A DNA stretch of 64,000 bases from Rhodobacter sp. Har01 (GCF_020564565.1 NZ_JAJCTD010000001.1:806001-870000); one strand, 5' to 3'. Positions 15,704 through 24,317 are shown, counted from the first letter of the stretch. Notes: generated from the sequence alone by a model not told the origin. Made by a program: numbers and translations.

Positions 15704-17047
15704 TCAGGCTTTGCCGCGCAGCATGGCGTTGTAGGTGGCTTTCAGAGCCACCTCCTTCATCAGCCAGCTGATCCAAAGTTCTTCCAGCGGGGCGATCAGC
15801 CCGGGGAAGGACGGCACCAGGTTGTTGTTGTAGTCGAACTCGACCAGCATCGCCTTGCCGACGCGAGTAATCATCGGGCAGGAAGTGTAGCCGTCATAGA
15901 CCTCGGTCCCTTCGCGGCCCTCGATGGCGGCAACCAGGTGATCCTCCACCACCGGCACCATCCATTTGACCGATGCCGCCGTCTTGCCCTTGGGCACGCC
16001 GGCCACGTCCCCCAGAGCGAAGATCTCGGGGTAGCGCAGGTGGCGCAGGGTCTTCATGTCACATTCGACCCAGCCTTGGTCCGTCCACTTGTCGGCCCAG
16101 GACAGGCCGGACTGGCGGATCACCTCGGGGGCGCGCTGCGGCGGAATGACGTGCAGATAGTCGTAGGGCAGTTCGACCGTCGATTTCACTTCGGCCTTGG
16201 TCGCCGCATCCACTTCGGTCTTCTCGAACTGCGCCGACTTCTTGCCGGGATCGATCGACATCAGCTTGTGCTGCAGGTGGGTGGTGACACCGCGTTCGCC
16301 GAACAGCATCCGCACCTTCTCGGCCACGATCGGCACGCTGAACAGCACGGGCTGCGGCGCGGCAAAATGAATCTCGTACTTGCCCGGGCCGACGGTGCGC
16401 CCGGCAATATCCTCAATCAGGAAAGTGTGCTTCAGGGGTGCGCCAGCGCACTTCATTTCGGTCGCGGGCCGGGTGAACAGGCCCACGCCGCCCTCTTCCG
16501 TGAACTTTCGGGCGGCTTCCCAGGTCTTGGCCGCATAGTCCGGGCCGGCATAGAGCGCGCCGATGCCGTTCGTGCCCACCATGTCCAGCGAAAAGCCGGG
16601 GATTGCATCGTGGTCCAGCACCAGACCGGGCGCCACGATCAGGAAATCGTAGTCCAGCCGGGTGCCGCCTTCGGTCGCGACAGTCTTCGCATCGGGGTCA
16701 ATGGCTGCGGCCTTCTCTGCGATCAGCGTCACCTCTTTCGGCAGCCAGTCGGCGGTCTTCGAGAGCGTGTAGGAGGCCGGCTTCAGCCCCGCTGCCACCA
16801 GTGACAGGCCCGGCTGATAGAAATGGTCCGCCCGACCATCAAGCAGCGTGATCGTGGCACCCTCCAGACGCTCGACCAGCCGGTTCGCCATGGAGGTGCC
16901 CGCCGCACCTGCACCGATGATGACAATCCGTGCCGAAGTCCGCACCTTCGCCGCGCGTGCCGGTCCCAAGGTGGCTGCGACCGCCGCTCCGCCAGCCGCC
17001 AGCCCCAGGAACCCACGCCGGCCCAACAGCCGCATATCGCTTTGCAT
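15704..17047 (-). CDS. Tat-exported sulfide:quinone oxidoreductase-like flavoprotein (type II pattern)
   Basis: This FAD-dependent oxidoreductase has 447 residues. The N-terminus carries a twin-arginine signal (GRRGFLGLAAGGAAVAA, processed near ARAA), then the FAD-binding IVIIGAGAAGTSMANRL. The cysteines KCAGAP and GYTSCP match the two redox cysteines of type II sulfide:quinone oxidoreductases, the mitochondrial-like group; the third cysteine of type I enzymes is not evident. Such enzymes oxidise sulfide to sulfane sulfur and reduce quinone. The ATG at 17047 has GGGGGAGG upstream; longer open frames are antisense to the Rrf2 gene. It is divergent from the Rrf2 regulator and followed by the DUF5368-like membrane protein. 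Flavocytochrome c sulfide dehydrogenase is the main alternative, but no cytochrome gene is nearby. Confidence 0.8.
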   Translation of the reverse strand: MQSDMRLLGRRGFLGLAAGGAAVAATLGPARAAKVRTSARIVIIGAGAAGTSMANRLVERLEGATITLLDGRADHFYQPGLSLVAAGLKPASYTLSKTADWLPKEVTLIAEKAAAIDPDAKTVATEGGTRLDYDFLIVAPGLVLDHDAIPGFSLDMVGTNGIGALYAGPDYAAKTWEAARKFTEEGGVGLFTRPATEMKCAGAPLKHTFLIEDIAGRTVGPGKYEIHFAAPQPVLFSVPIVAEKVRMLFGERGVTTHLQHKLMSIDPGKKSAQFEKTEVDAATKAEVKSTVELPYDYLHVIPPQRAPEVIRQSGLSWADKWTDQGWVECDMKTLRHLRYPEIFALGDVAGVPKGKTAASVKWMVPVVEDHLVAAIEGREGTEVYDGYTSCPMITRVGKAMLVEFDYNNNLVPSFPGLIAPLEELWISWLMKEVALKATYNAMLRGKA

Positions 17048-17257
17048 CACGCCTCCCCCTCTACGCATGCTCACATCTGAATATGTCATATGTATACAAT
17101 TGTAAACCGAAATTTTCGCTATGGTGGCGTTAACAGGGGCGAAATGACGCATCGGACCGACACCAATTCGCGCCGGCCGGGCCGGATTTCTGATCTGGAT
17201 CATGGTTTGCGAAGTCTCACATGCCCAATTTCCCTGGACAATCCTGAGGAGGTCTTC
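17048..17257. promoter_or_regulatory. Divergent control region of the SQR-like and Rrf2 genes
   Basis: This 210-nt region is unusually AT-rich for the window around 17078-17120. It contains overlapping short palindromes CATATG (17087-17092), TGTATACA (17091-17098) and ACAATTGT (17096-17103). They are good candidates for the binding site of the adjacent Rrf2 regulator, which would then control the SQR operon and itself. Confidence 0.45.
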
Positions 17258-17692
17258 ATGCGTCTGACCACCCGAACCAGTCTGGCGATGCGCGCCCTGA
17301 TGTTCTGCGCGATCAACACCGGGCGCACTGTCCGCCGGCAGGAGGTTGCCGAGGCGACCGGCGCCTCGGAAAACCATCTGGCCCAGGTGATCCACCTGTT
17401 GGCGCAGAAGAAATTCCTGCACACCGTGCGCGGCCGAACCGGCGGGTTGCAGCTTGCCCGCCCGGCCGAGCGCATCACCGTGGGCGAGGTCTTCCGCGCC
17501 TTCGAGAAGGTCATTCCCTTCGCCGAATGCTTCAAGGGCACAGCGCCGGAATGCCCCCTGGCCGAGGGGTGCCGTTTGAACTGCGTCCTGGCCGAGGCGC
17601 TGGATGCCTTCTACGCCCGGCTTGACCGCAGCACCGTGGCCGACCTGGTGGTCGAGAACACCACGCTGGACAAGATCCTCCGCGTCGCCTGA
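17258..17692 (+). CDS. Rrf2-family transcriptional regulator, NsrR-like cysteines
   Basis: This 144-residue DNA-binding protein has the Rrf2 winged helix: MRLTTRTSLAMRALMFCA, the recognition region SENHLAQVIHLLAQKKFLHTVRGRTGGLQLARP, and ITVGEVFRAFE. Cysteines C91, C99 and C105 (spacing C-x7-C-x5-C), with a further C109, match the cluster-ligand arrangement of NsrR-type regulators, so an iron-sulfur cluster sensor for nitric oxide or another reactive species is likely. Translation is set by GAGGAGG 6-7 nt before the ATG; the open frame extending upstream to 17090 is not used. It is divergent from the SQR-like gene and its stop is 5 nt from the convergent cueR stop. Confidence 0.87.
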   Translation: MRLTTRTSLAMRALMFCAINTGRTVRRQEVAEATGASENHLAQVIHLLAQKKFLHTVRGRTGGLQLARPAERITVGEVFRAFEKVIPFAECFKGTAPECPLAEGCRLNCVLAEALDAFYARLDRSTVADLVVENTTLDKILRVA

Positions 17693-17697
17693 GGCTT

Positions 17698-18099
17698 TCA
17701 GGCGCAGCAGGACGGCCCCTTTGCCAGGCCCGACAGGATCGGGCAATCGGGCCGCGCGTCGCCCTTGCAGGCATGGACAAGCTGCGAAAGCGTGTCCTGC
17801 ATCGCGTGCAGTTCGGCCAGCTTGGCCTCGATCCGTTGCAGGTGGCGCTCGGCCAGCGCCTTCACATCGCCGCTGGCCCGCGCCTTGTCTTCGTACAGCG
17901 CCAGCAGCGACCGGCAATCGTCGATGGAAAAGCCCAGGGACCGCGCCCGGCCGATGAATTCCAGCTTGTGCAGGTCGCTCTCGCGAAAGGCGCGATAGCC
18001 GTTGGCGGCGCGCAAGGGCCGGATCAGGCCGATCTCTTCGTAATAGCGGATGGTCTTGGCCGGCAGGCCGGCGCGGGCGGCGACGTCCTTGATGTTCAT
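17698..18099 (-). CDS. cueR: Cu(I)-responsive MerR-family regulator CueR
   Basis: CueR senses cytoplasmic Cu(I) and activates copper-export promoters by untwisting a long spacer. This 133-residue protein has the MerR helix-turn-helix [26 protein letters not shown] and a dimerisation helix. The metal loop has C111-x7-C119 (CKGDARPDC) and S76, the position that favours monovalent ions. An extra CC pair near the C-terminus (C131, C132) could add metal ligands. Its ATG overlaps the copA stop by 4 nt, so it is made from the copA transcript, giving a feedback loop. The two 19-bp-spacer promoters upstream of copA and copZ are its likely targets. Confidence 0.93.
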   Translation of the reverse strand: MNIKDVAARAGLPAKTIRYYEEIGLIRPLRAANGYRAFRESDLHKLEFIGRARSLGFSIDDCRSLLALYEDKARASGDVKALAERHLQRIEAKLAELHAMQDTLSQLVHACKGDARPDCPILSGLAKGPSCCA

Positions 18100-20480
18100 G
18101 TCACCTCCTTGACGAAACGCAGCCGCAGCGCGTTGGTCAGCACGAAGACCGAAGACAGCGCCATCGCCGCTGCCGCCAGCATCGGCGAAAGCTGCGGCCC
18201 GCCGAAGGGCACCAGCACGCCCGCCGCCACCGGGATCAGCGCCGCGTTGTAGCCGAACGCCCAGGCCAGGTTCTGCCTGATGTTGCGCATCACCGCGCGG
18301 GACAGGCGGATGGCACTGGCCACGGCGAGAGGGTCGCCGCGCATCAGCACCACCTCGCCGGCCTCGATGGCGACATCGGTGCCGGTGCCCATGGCGATGC
18401 CCACCTCGGCCGCCGCCAGCGCCGGCGCATCGTTGATGCCGTCGCCGACAAAGGCGCCGCCCTGGGTGCGGATCAGGTCCAGCTTGCCTTCGGGCAGAAC
18501 GCCCGCCGACACGTCCGAAATCCCCAGGGCCGCCGCCACCACCCGCGCCGCGACCGGGCTGTCGCCGCTGATCATCGCCGGGGTCACGCCCATGTCCTTC
18601 AGCGCCGCCACCGCCCGCGCCGCACTGGCGCGCGGCGCGTCGGCCACCGTGATCAGGCCCTGCACCGCGCCGTTGCGGGCCACGAACAAGACACTTTGCC
18701 CCTGTGCTGCCGCCTCATCGGCCAGCACCCGCAGCCGGGGCGGTATGGTCGGAAACATCCGCGCCGCCCCGACAAGGGTCGGCGCGCCCGCCACCACCGC
18801 CTCGGCGCCAAGGCCCGGGTGCGCCACGAAGCCGGTCGCCTCGGGCACCTCGCCCGCCGCCGCCAGCACCGCCGCCGCCAGCGGGTGTTCGCTGGACGCC
18901 TCGACCGCCGCCGCGCCCGGCAGCACCCAGCCCGGCCCATGCACCGCCATCACGCGCGGCTTGCCTTCGGTCAACGTGCCGGTCTTGTCGAAGGCCACGC
19001 GCGTCACCCCGGCCAGCCGCTGCAACGCGTCGCCCCGCCGGAACAGCACCCCCAACTCGGCCGCCCGGCCAGAGCCGACCAGAATGGACACCGGCACCGC
19101 AAGGCCCATGGCGCAGGGGCAGGCGATGATCAGCACCGACACGCCCGAGACCAGCGCGCGGGCGATATCGCCCGTCACCGCCAGCCAGACCGCCGCCGTC
19201 ACCAGGGCAATCGCCATCACCACCGGCACGAACCACAGCGTCACCCGGTCGACCAGCGCCTGCACCGGCAGCTTGGACCCCTGCGCCTCTTCCACCAGCG
19301 CCACGATGCGCGCCAGCACCGTGCCCGCGCCCACCGTCCGCACTTCGACCGTCAGCGCGCCGGTGCCGTTCACCGTGCCCGCGCTGACCGCATCGCCCGC
19401 GCGCTTGGCCACCGGCAGCGGCTCTCCGGTCAGCATGGATTCGTCCACCGCTGAGCCGCCCGAGACCACCGCGCCATCGACCGGCACCCGCTCGCCGGGC
19501 CGCAGGGCGATGCGCATTCCCGGCAGCAGGCTGGCCACCGGCACCTCGGTCCCGTCCTCAAGCCGCGCGGTTTTCGGCTGCAGGCCCACCAGCCGCGCAA
19601 TCGCCGCCCCCGCCTGCCCGCGCGCCCGGGCCTCCATCGCCCGGCCGACCAGGATCAGCACCACGATCACCGCCGCCGCCTCGAAATAGACCGCGCGCGA
19701 TGCCGCCGGCACCAGCGAGGGCGCAAACAGCACCACCGTCGAATAGGCCCAGGCGGCGAGGGTGCCCACCGCGACCAGGCTGTTCATGTCCGGCGCCCCG
19801 CGCAGCAACGCCGGCAAGCCCTTCAGGGTGAACCGCCGCCCCGGCCCGGCCAGCACCAGCGTCGCCAGCACGAACTGCATCAGCCAGATTTGGCGCGTGC
19901 CGAAGGTCATCCCCAGCCAGTGGTGAAACGCCGGGATCAGGTGCCCGCCCATCTCGGTGACGAACACCGGCAGCGTCAGCGCCCCCGCCAGGGCCGCTGC
20001 ACGCCACAACTTGCGCTCTTCCGCCCGCGGATCGGCGGGCCTGGCCGAAGCCAGCGGCGTGGCGACATAGCCCGCCTTGGTCACCGCCGCCGCCAGCCGT
20101 TCCGGCGGCACCGGCTCCCACAGCGTCACCTGCGCCCGCCGCGTGGCCAGGTTCGCCACCGCCGAGGCCACCCCGGGCTGCGCCTTCAGCACCCGTTCCA
20201 CCCGGCCAGTGCAGGCGGCACAGGTCATCCCTTCGACCGACAGGTCCACCACCAGCGGCTTCACCGGATAGCCCGCCTTCGCCAGCGCGCCCGCCATGCC
20301 TTCGCGCGTGGCCGGCGCATGGAACCGCACCAGTGTCTCGCCGGTGCCGAAATTGGCGCTGGCGGTCTCGACACCTTCCTGCGCCGTCAGCACCCGCTCG
20401 ACCCGCGCCACGCAACTGGCGCAGGACATGCCCTCCAGGTGCAGGCGGGCGGTCTCGTTCACGGGGGCGGGGGCGTTCAT
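18096..20480 (-). CDS. copA: Cu(I)-exporting P1B-type ATPase
   Basis: CopA pumps Cu(I) out of the cytoplasm using ATP. The 794-residue protein has two N-terminal heavy-metal domains (GMSCASC with C20/C23, and GMTCAAC), eight expected membrane segments, the transmembrane CPC motif ([12 protein letters not shown]), the phosphorylation motif [11 protein letters not shown], the SEHPLA nucleotide-domain motif and [10 protein letters not shown]. Together these identify the P1B-1 copper subgroup. The ATG at 20480 has AAGGAG 8 nt upstream; an earlier ATG eight codons upstream lies closer to the promoter and lacks a comparable site. It is followed directly by cueR and divergent from copZ. Confidence 0.95.
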   Translation of the reverse strand: MNAPAPVNETARLHLEGMSCASCVARVERVLTAQEGVETASANFGTGETLVRFHAPATREGMAGALAKAGYPVKPLVVDLSVEGMTCAACTGRVERVLKAQPGVASAVANLATRRAQVTLWEPVPPERLAAAVTKAGYVATPLASARPADPRAEERKLWRAAALAGALTLPVFVTEMGGHLIPAFHHWLGMTFGTRQIWLMQFVLATLVLAGPGRRFTLKGLPALLRGAPDMNSLVAVGTLAAWAYSTVVLFAPSLVPAASRAVYFEAAAVIVVLILVGRAMEARARGQAGAAIARLVGLQPKTARLEDGTEVPVASLLPGMRIALRPGERVPVDGAVVSGGSAVDESMLTGEPLPVAKRAGDAVSAGTVNGTGALTVEVRTVGAGTVLARIVALVEEAQGSKLPVQALVDRVTLWFVPVVMAIALVTAAVWLAVTGDIARALVSGVSVLIIACPCAMGLAVPVSILVGSGRAAELGVLFRRGDALQRLAGVTRVAFDKTGTLTEGKPRVMAVHGPGWVLPGAAAVEASSEHPLAAAVLAAAGEVPEATGFVAHPGLGAEAVVAGAPTLVGAARMFPTIPPRLRVLADEAAAQGQSVLFVARNGAVQGLITVADAPRASAARAVAALKDMGVTPAMISGDSPVAARVVAAALGISDVSAGVLPEGKLDLIRTQGGAFVGDGINDAPALAAAEVGIAMGTGTDVAIEAGEVVLMRGDPLAVASAIRLSRAVMRNIRQNLAWAFGYNAALIPVAAGVLVPFGGPQLSPMLAAAAMALSSVFVLTNALRLRFVKEVT

Positions 20481-20501
20481 CGGGGAGACTCCTTCCCCAT
20501 C

Positions 20502-20532
20502 CATATGGGGCTTCCAGTCACGGGAAGGTCAA
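20502..20532 (-). promoter_or_regulatory. CueR-type promoter of copA-cueR
   Basis: Read on the minus strand: -35 TTGACC (20532-20527), a 19-bp spacer, and -10 CATATG (20507-20502). The spacer holds the dyad CTTCC-N7-GGAAG, the MerR-family operator arrangement. The 19-bp spacing is the signature of promoters that need MerR/CueR to untwist the DNA. The -10 lies 22 nt upstream of the copA ATG. Confidence 0.8.
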
Positions 20533-20558
20533 GCCCGCCGCCGACCGCAGGCTTGCCC

Positions 20559-20589
20559 TTGACCTTCCAGCGACCGGAACGCCCATATG
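20559..20589 (+). promoter_or_regulatory. CueR-type promoter of copZ
   Basis: The plus strand has -35 TTGACC (20559-20564), a 19-bp spacer with CTTCC-N7-GGAA, and -10 CATATG (20584-20589), 20 nt before the copZ ATG. It is nearly a mirror copy of the copA promoter 27 bp away, so both genes should respond to the same copper signal. Confidence 0.8.
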
Positions 20590-20609
20590 GGGGCAAAAGG
20601 AGCACTCCC

Positions 20610-20801
20610 ATGACCACGCTTTCCGTTCCCGACATGACCTGCGGCCACTGCAAGGCCAGCGTCGAGGCCGCCCTGGCCCCCCTTGCGGCGAAGGTCGAGG
20701 TCGATCTGGCCACCCGGCAGGTCCGCGCCGAAGGCGCGCCTACCGCGGCCCTTGTTGCCGCCCTTGCCGAAATCGGCTTTCCGGCGAGTGAATTGACCTG
20801 A
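20610..20801 (+). CDS. copZ: CopZ-like copper chaperone (HMA domain)
   Basis: This 63-residue cytoplasmic protein is a single heavy-metal-associated domain, with the Cu(I)-binding motif MTCGHC at residues 9-14 and the ferredoxin-like pattern that follows. It probably hands Cu(I) to the N-terminal domains of CopA. The start has AGGAG 8 nt upstream. It is divergent from copA-cueR and has its own 19-bp-spacer promoter. Confidence 0.93.
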   Translation: MTTLSVPDMTCGHCKASVEAALAPLAAKVEVDLATRQVRAEGAPTAALVAALAEIGFPASELT

Positions 20802-20929
20802 CCCTGTGGCAAATGCCGCACTTGTGATTCGGAAATCCGCAAAGGTGCCGCATCCCTGACTTGCCCGGGCCACGCCCGGGGCGCAATCAAGGGGTATCGG
20901 AAACAAGAGCCAGAGCGGAGAGCAGTCAC

Positions 20930-21061
20930 ATGGCCACGGCACAGATTCAACAGGGCGGCACCCCGGCGCCGACCGCACAACCCCAGCAGACCCAGCCGGG
21001 CACGGCCACGCCGCAGCCGCAGGCCGGCAAGCCGATCTACAAGGACTGGGCGTCGATCTGA
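20930..21061 (+). CDS. Small proline/glutamine-rich protein, unknown function
   Basis: A 43-residue frame starts at 20930 with GGAG about 9 nt upstream. Residues 5-33 are rich in Q, P, T and A, probably disordered, and the tail GKPIYKDWASI is the only part that looks like a conserved motif. The combination of its own ribosome-binding site, a clear stop and a hairpin terminator 43 nt later supports a real gene. I do not recognise the family. No signal peptide or membrane segment is visible. Confidence 0.55.
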   Translation: MATAQIQQGGTPAPTAQPQQTQPGTATPQPQAGKPIYKDWASI

Positions 21062-21103
21062 CCCCTGCCCTGTAGACGCCTTGAAGACGCCTTGACGAAA
21101 CCG

Positions 21104-21132
21104 GGGGCCAGCCGTCACGCTGGCCCCTGTTG
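21104..21132 (+). terminator. Probable terminator after the 43-aa gene
   Basis: GGGGCCAGC (21104-21112) pairs perfectly with GCTGGCCCC (21119-21127) around a 6-nt loop, followed by TGTTG. The T-tract is short, so termination may be partial and could let transcription continue into the TfoX-like gene. Confidence 0.6.
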
Positions 21133-21148
21133 CATTCGCGCAGGCGCC

Positions 21149-21487
21149 ATGTCCGACCCGGTCTCGTCCATCCCCAATCTCGGCCCCGCCAGCGAAGCGG
21201 CCTTTGCCCGCGCGGGCATTCACTCGGCCGATGAAATCCGCGCCCTCGGCGCGGACGAGGCCTACCGGCGGCTTCTCCTGTCCGGTTCAGCCCCGCATTT
21301 CATCGGCTACTACGTGCTGGTGATGGGCCTGCAGGGCCGGCCCTGGAACGATTGCCAGGGCGACGAGAAAAAGGCCCTGCGTCTGCGCTTCGATGCGCTG
21401 AAAGCCAGCCTTCAGGGCACCAAGGAAAAGGGCCGCTCCGATCTGGAGGCGGCCCTGTCCTATTTCGGCGTGGTGGAACGCCGCTGA
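21149..21487 (+). CDS. TfoX C-terminal-domain protein
   Basis: This 112-residue protein consists of one helix-hairpin-like TfoX C-terminal domain: SSIPNLGPASEAAFARAGIHSADEIRALGADEAYRRLL, then GYYVLVMGLQGRPWNDC. The N-terminal TfoX domain found in competence regulators is missing, which is common for stand-alone proteins of this family. The role is unknown; DNA binding is possible from the fold. The chosen ATG has only a weak AGG upstream. It is convergent with ndk, with two palindromes between them. Confidence 0.75.
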   Translation: MSDPVSSIPNLGPASEAAFARAGIHSADEIRALGADEAYRRLLLSGSAPHFIGYYVLVMGLQGRPWNDCQGDEKKALRLRFDALKASLQGTKEKGRSDLEAALSYFGVVERR

Positions 21488-21495
21488 TCCCGGGC

Positions 21496-21546
21496 GACGG
21501 AATTCGACGTCGAATTCCGTCCACGATTTCCGGCTTCGGAAATCGT
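21496..21546. terminator. Tandem palindromes between convergent TfoX-like gene and ndk
   Basis: 21496-21521 is a perfect 26-bp palindrome with arms GACGGAATTCGAC/GTCGAATTCCGTC. Immediately after it, ACGATTTCCG (21523-21532) pairs with CGGAAATCGT (21537-21546) around GCTT. Placed 8 nt after both stop codons, they probably act as a two-way terminator or RNA 3'-end stabiliser. No clear T-run follows on either strand. Confidence 0.55.
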
Positions 21547-21554
21547 TTCCGCGC

Positions 21555-21977
21555 TTAGCCGACCAGCTCAAGCCCCGAGAAGAAGAACGCAATCTCGCGC
21601 GCCGCCGAGGCCGGGCTGTCCGAGCCATGCACCGAATTCTCGCCCTTCGACAGCGCGAATTCCTTGCGGATGGTGCCCGCATCGGCCTGCGCCGGATCGG
21701 TCGCGCCCATCACTTCGCGGTTCTTCGCGATGGCGCCGATCCCTTCCAGCACCTGCACGACCACCGGCTCGCTGGCCATGTAGTCCACCAATTCACCATA
21801 GAAGCCGCGCTCCTTGTGCTCGGCGTAGAACTCGCCGGCCTGCGCCGGGGTCAGGTGGATGCGCTTCGACGCCACGACCCGCAGGCCGGCGTCTTCGAAC
21901 TTGGCAATGATCTTGCCGGTCAGGTTGCGCTTGGTGGCGTCGGGCTTGATGATCGACAGGGTGCGTTCGGTGGCCAT
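21555..21977 (-). CDS. ndk: Nucleoside diphosphate kinase
   Basis: Ndk balances nucleoside triphosphate pools by ping-pong transfer of phosphate through a histidine. The 140-residue length is canonical; [13 protein letters not shown] opens the protein and NSVHGSDS contains the phospho-histidine H117. The ATG at 21977 has GGAG 7 nt upstream and starts MATERTL as in most homologues; a start four codons upstream is less likely. It is a single gene, convergent with the TfoX-like gene. Confidence 0.97.
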   Translation of the reverse strand: MATERTLSIIKPDATKRNLTGKIIAKFEDAGLRVVASKRIHLTPAQAGEFYAEHKERGFYGELVDYMASEPVVVQVLEGIGAIAKNREVMGATDPAQADAGTIRKEFALSKGENSVHGSDSPASAAREIAFFFSGLELVG

Positions 21978-22141
21978 CTGGCTCTCCATGCTGGGTGGGG
22001 CCTTGCTGGCCCGTGGTCCGTAATGGCCGGGCTGCTAGCACGCGCCCGGGATGAAGAAAAGACGGCCTGCGACAGGCTGACGCTTGCCCGGAGAGAATCC
22101 TCCGATAAAAATACTCGGGATTTTCGCTTGTGAGGCCGACC

Positions 22142-22426
22142 ATGCCCCTCCGCCCCAGCCTTCTTTTCGCCACCCTGCTGCCCTTGCCCGCCCTGGCACA
22201 AGAGGCCCCGCCGACCCTGCCCTTCACCTATGCGATGTTCGAGGAATCCGTCCCCCACGTCGACCTTGACGTCTGCCCGGTGCCGCTGGACGGACCAGAC
22301 CGGTTCTGCCGGATGACATCGCAGTTGGCCACGCTGAACGTCTTCGTCTTCTCGGATCAGGGTGACCAGCCGCTGATTGCCTACCGCAGTTGGCCCGCCG
22401 AACTGCTGGCCGGCCTGATGGACTGA
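22142..22426 (+). CDS. Small exported protein, unknown function
   Basis: This 94-residue protein has a cleavable signal peptide (MPLRPSLLFATLLPLPALAQ, cut near A-Q at residue 19-20), so it should be periplasmic. Two cysteines in DVCPVPLDGPDRFCRM may form a disulfide. GAGG stands 6 nt before the ATG, which decides against the earlier in-frame ATG at 22130. It lies upstream of the ABC-F gene on the same strand with a 43-nt gap. I do not recognise a named family. Confidence 0.7.
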   Translation: MPLRPSLLFATLLPLPALAQEAPPTLPFTYAMFEESVPHVDLDVCPVPLDGPDRFCRMTSQLATLNVFVFSDQGDQPLIAYRSWPAELLAGLMD

Positions 22427-22469
22427 GCCCGCGGTTGACGCCGCCCCCGGCATCGGGCAATCCCGCCCC

Positions 22470-24317
22470 ATGCTGCGCATCGAGGACATCACCTATTCCG
22501 TCGAAGGCCGCCCGCTGTTCCAGGGCGCCTCAGCCACCATTCCCACCGGTCACAAGGTCGGCCTCGTGGGCCGCAACGGCACCGGCAAGACCACCCTCTT
22601 CCGGCTGATCCGGGGCGAGCTGGCGCTGGAATCCGGCGCCATCCGCCTGCCCGCCCGCGCCCGCATCGGCGGCGTCGCGCAAGAGGTGCCCTCGTCGGAA
22701 ACCTCACTTCTCGACACCGTCCTCGCCGCCGACACCGAACGCGCCGCCCTTCTGGCCGAAGCGGAAACCGCCCATGACCCCCACCGCATCGCCGACATCC
22801 AGCATCGCCTCGCGGACATCGACGCCTGGTCGGGCGAGGCCCGCGCCTCGGCCATCCTGCGCGGCCTGGGGTTCGAGCCGGAGCAGCAACTGCAACCCTG
22901 CTCGGCCTTTTCCGGCGGCTGGCGGATGCGCGTGGCCCTCGCCGGCGTCCTGTTCGCCCAGCCGGACTACCTGCTTCTCGACGAACCCACCAACTACCTC
23001 GATCTCGAAGGCGCGCTCTGGCTGGAAAACTACCTTTCCCGCTACCCGCACACCGTCATCATCATCTCCCACGACCGCGGTCTCTTGAACCGCGCCGTCA
23101 CCGGCATTCTGCATCTCGAAGACCGCAAGCTGACCTATTACACCGGCCCCTACGACACCTTTGCCGAGACCCGCGCTGCCCGGCTGGCCGTGGCCGAGGC
23201 CGAGAACCGCCGCACCCAGGCCCGACGCGACCATCTCCAGGCCTTCGTCGACCGCTTCCGCTACAAGGCCTCCAAGGCCCGCCAGGCCCAGTCGCGGCTG
23301 AAGATGATCGAGCGGCTGAAATTCGCCACAACCCCGCAAGAGGCGGCGCTCGCGCGTTTCACCTTCCCCGAGCCAGAGGAACTCGCGCCGCCGATCCTGA
23401 CGCTCGACGCCGTCGCCACCGGATATGACGGCCCGCCGGTGCTGCGCCGCCTGACCCTGCGCATCGACCAGGACGACCGGATTGCCCTTCTCGGCCGCAA
23501 TGGCGAAGGAAAATCTACCCTTTCCAAACTCTTGGCCGGGAAACTTCGAGCTTCGGAAGGCCGTCTGGCCCGCGCCTCGAAGCTGCGCATCGGCTATTTC
23601 GCCCAGCATCAGGTCGACGAGTTGCACACGGATGAGACCGCGCTGCAGCACGTCGCCCGCCTGCGCCCGGCCGAGCATGCCTCGAAGCACCGCGCCCGGC
23701 TGGCCGGCTTCGGCCTGACCGCTGACCAGGCCGACACGCTGGTCGCGCGGCTCTCAGGCGGCCAGAAGGCCCGGCTCTCGCTGCTGCTGGCCACCATCGA
23801 CGCGCCGCACCTGCTGATCCTGGACGAACCCACCAACCACCTCGACATCGAATCCCGCGAGGCCCTGGTCGAGGCGCTGACCGACTACACCGGCGCGGTG
23901 ATCCTGGTTTCCCACGACATGCACCTCCTGAACCTGGTCGCCGACCGGCTGTGGCTGGTGAAAGGCGGCACCGTCACCCCCTTCACCGAAGACCTCGACG
24001 CTTATCGCGCCCAGCTTCTGGCCGGCGAAGATCCCGTGAAGACCACCGCGAAACCCTCTGAAAAGAATTCAAAATCCGCGAAGGAAGACCTCGCCGCCCT
24101 GCGCGCCGAAGTCCGCAAGTGCGAAGACCGCCTGGCCAAGCTGTCCGACATGCGGGCGAAACTTTCCGAGAAACTCGCCGACCCCGCCCTTTACACGCCG
24201 GCCCGCAAACCCGACCTCGACGCGCTCACCGCCAAGGCCGCCGAACTGCAAGAGGCCGAACACCGGGCCGAGGCGCTCTGGATCACCGCTCACGAACGCC
24301 TGGAGGACGCCACATGA
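22470..24317 (+). CDS. ABC-F family ATPase (Uup/YheS-like)
   Basis: This soluble protein has two ABC domains in one chain and no membrane segments, the layout of ABC-F ribosome-associated ATPases. Domain 1 has GRNGTGKTT, signature FSGGWRMRVALAG and Walker B YLLLDEPTNYLD; domain 2 has GRNGEGKST, LSGGQKARLSLLLA and LLILDEPTNHLD. The linker (about residues 235-310) is basic and helical, and the C-terminus (about 535-600) is coiled coil rich in E, A, K and R, as in Uup and YheS. At 615 residues it is typical. Members act on stalled or unusual ribosomes or on branched DNA; the exact subgroup is not certain. The stop overlaps the next ATG by 4 nt. Confidence 0.9.
   Translation: MLRIEDITYSVEGRPLFQGASATIPTGHKVGLVGRNGTGKTTLFRLIRGELALESGAIRLPARARIGGVAQEVPSSETSLLDTVLAADTERAALLAEAETAHDPHRIADIQHRLADIDAWSGEARASAILRGLGFEPEQQLQPCSAFSGGWRMRVALAGVLFAQPDYLLLDEPTNYLDLEGALWLENYLSRYPHTVIIISHDRGLLNRAVTGILHLEDRKLTYYTGPYDTFAETRAARLAVAEAENRRTQARRDHLQAFVDRFRYKASKARQAQSRLKMIERLKFATTPQEAALARFTFPEPEELAPPILTLDAVATGYDGPPVLRRLTLRIDQDDRIALLGRNGEGKSTLSKLLAGKLRASEGRLARASKLRIGYFAQHQVDELHTDETALQHVARLRPAEHASKHRARLAGFGLTADQADTLVARLSGGQKARLSLLLATIDAPHLLILDEPTNHLDIESREALVEALTDYTGAVILVSHDMHLLNLVADRLWLVKGGTVTPFTEDLDAYRAQLLAGEDPVKTTAKPSEKNSKSAKEDLAALRAEVRKCEDRLAKLSDMRAKLSEKLADPALYTPARKPDLDALTAKAAELQEAEHRAEALWITAHERLEDAT

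Noticed and set aside
17200..17541. N-terminal extension of the SQR-like protein through the Rrf2 gene
   Set aside because: The open frame upstream of 17047 is antisense to the Rrf2 coding region. A Shine-Dalgarno site and a Tat signal start at 17047.
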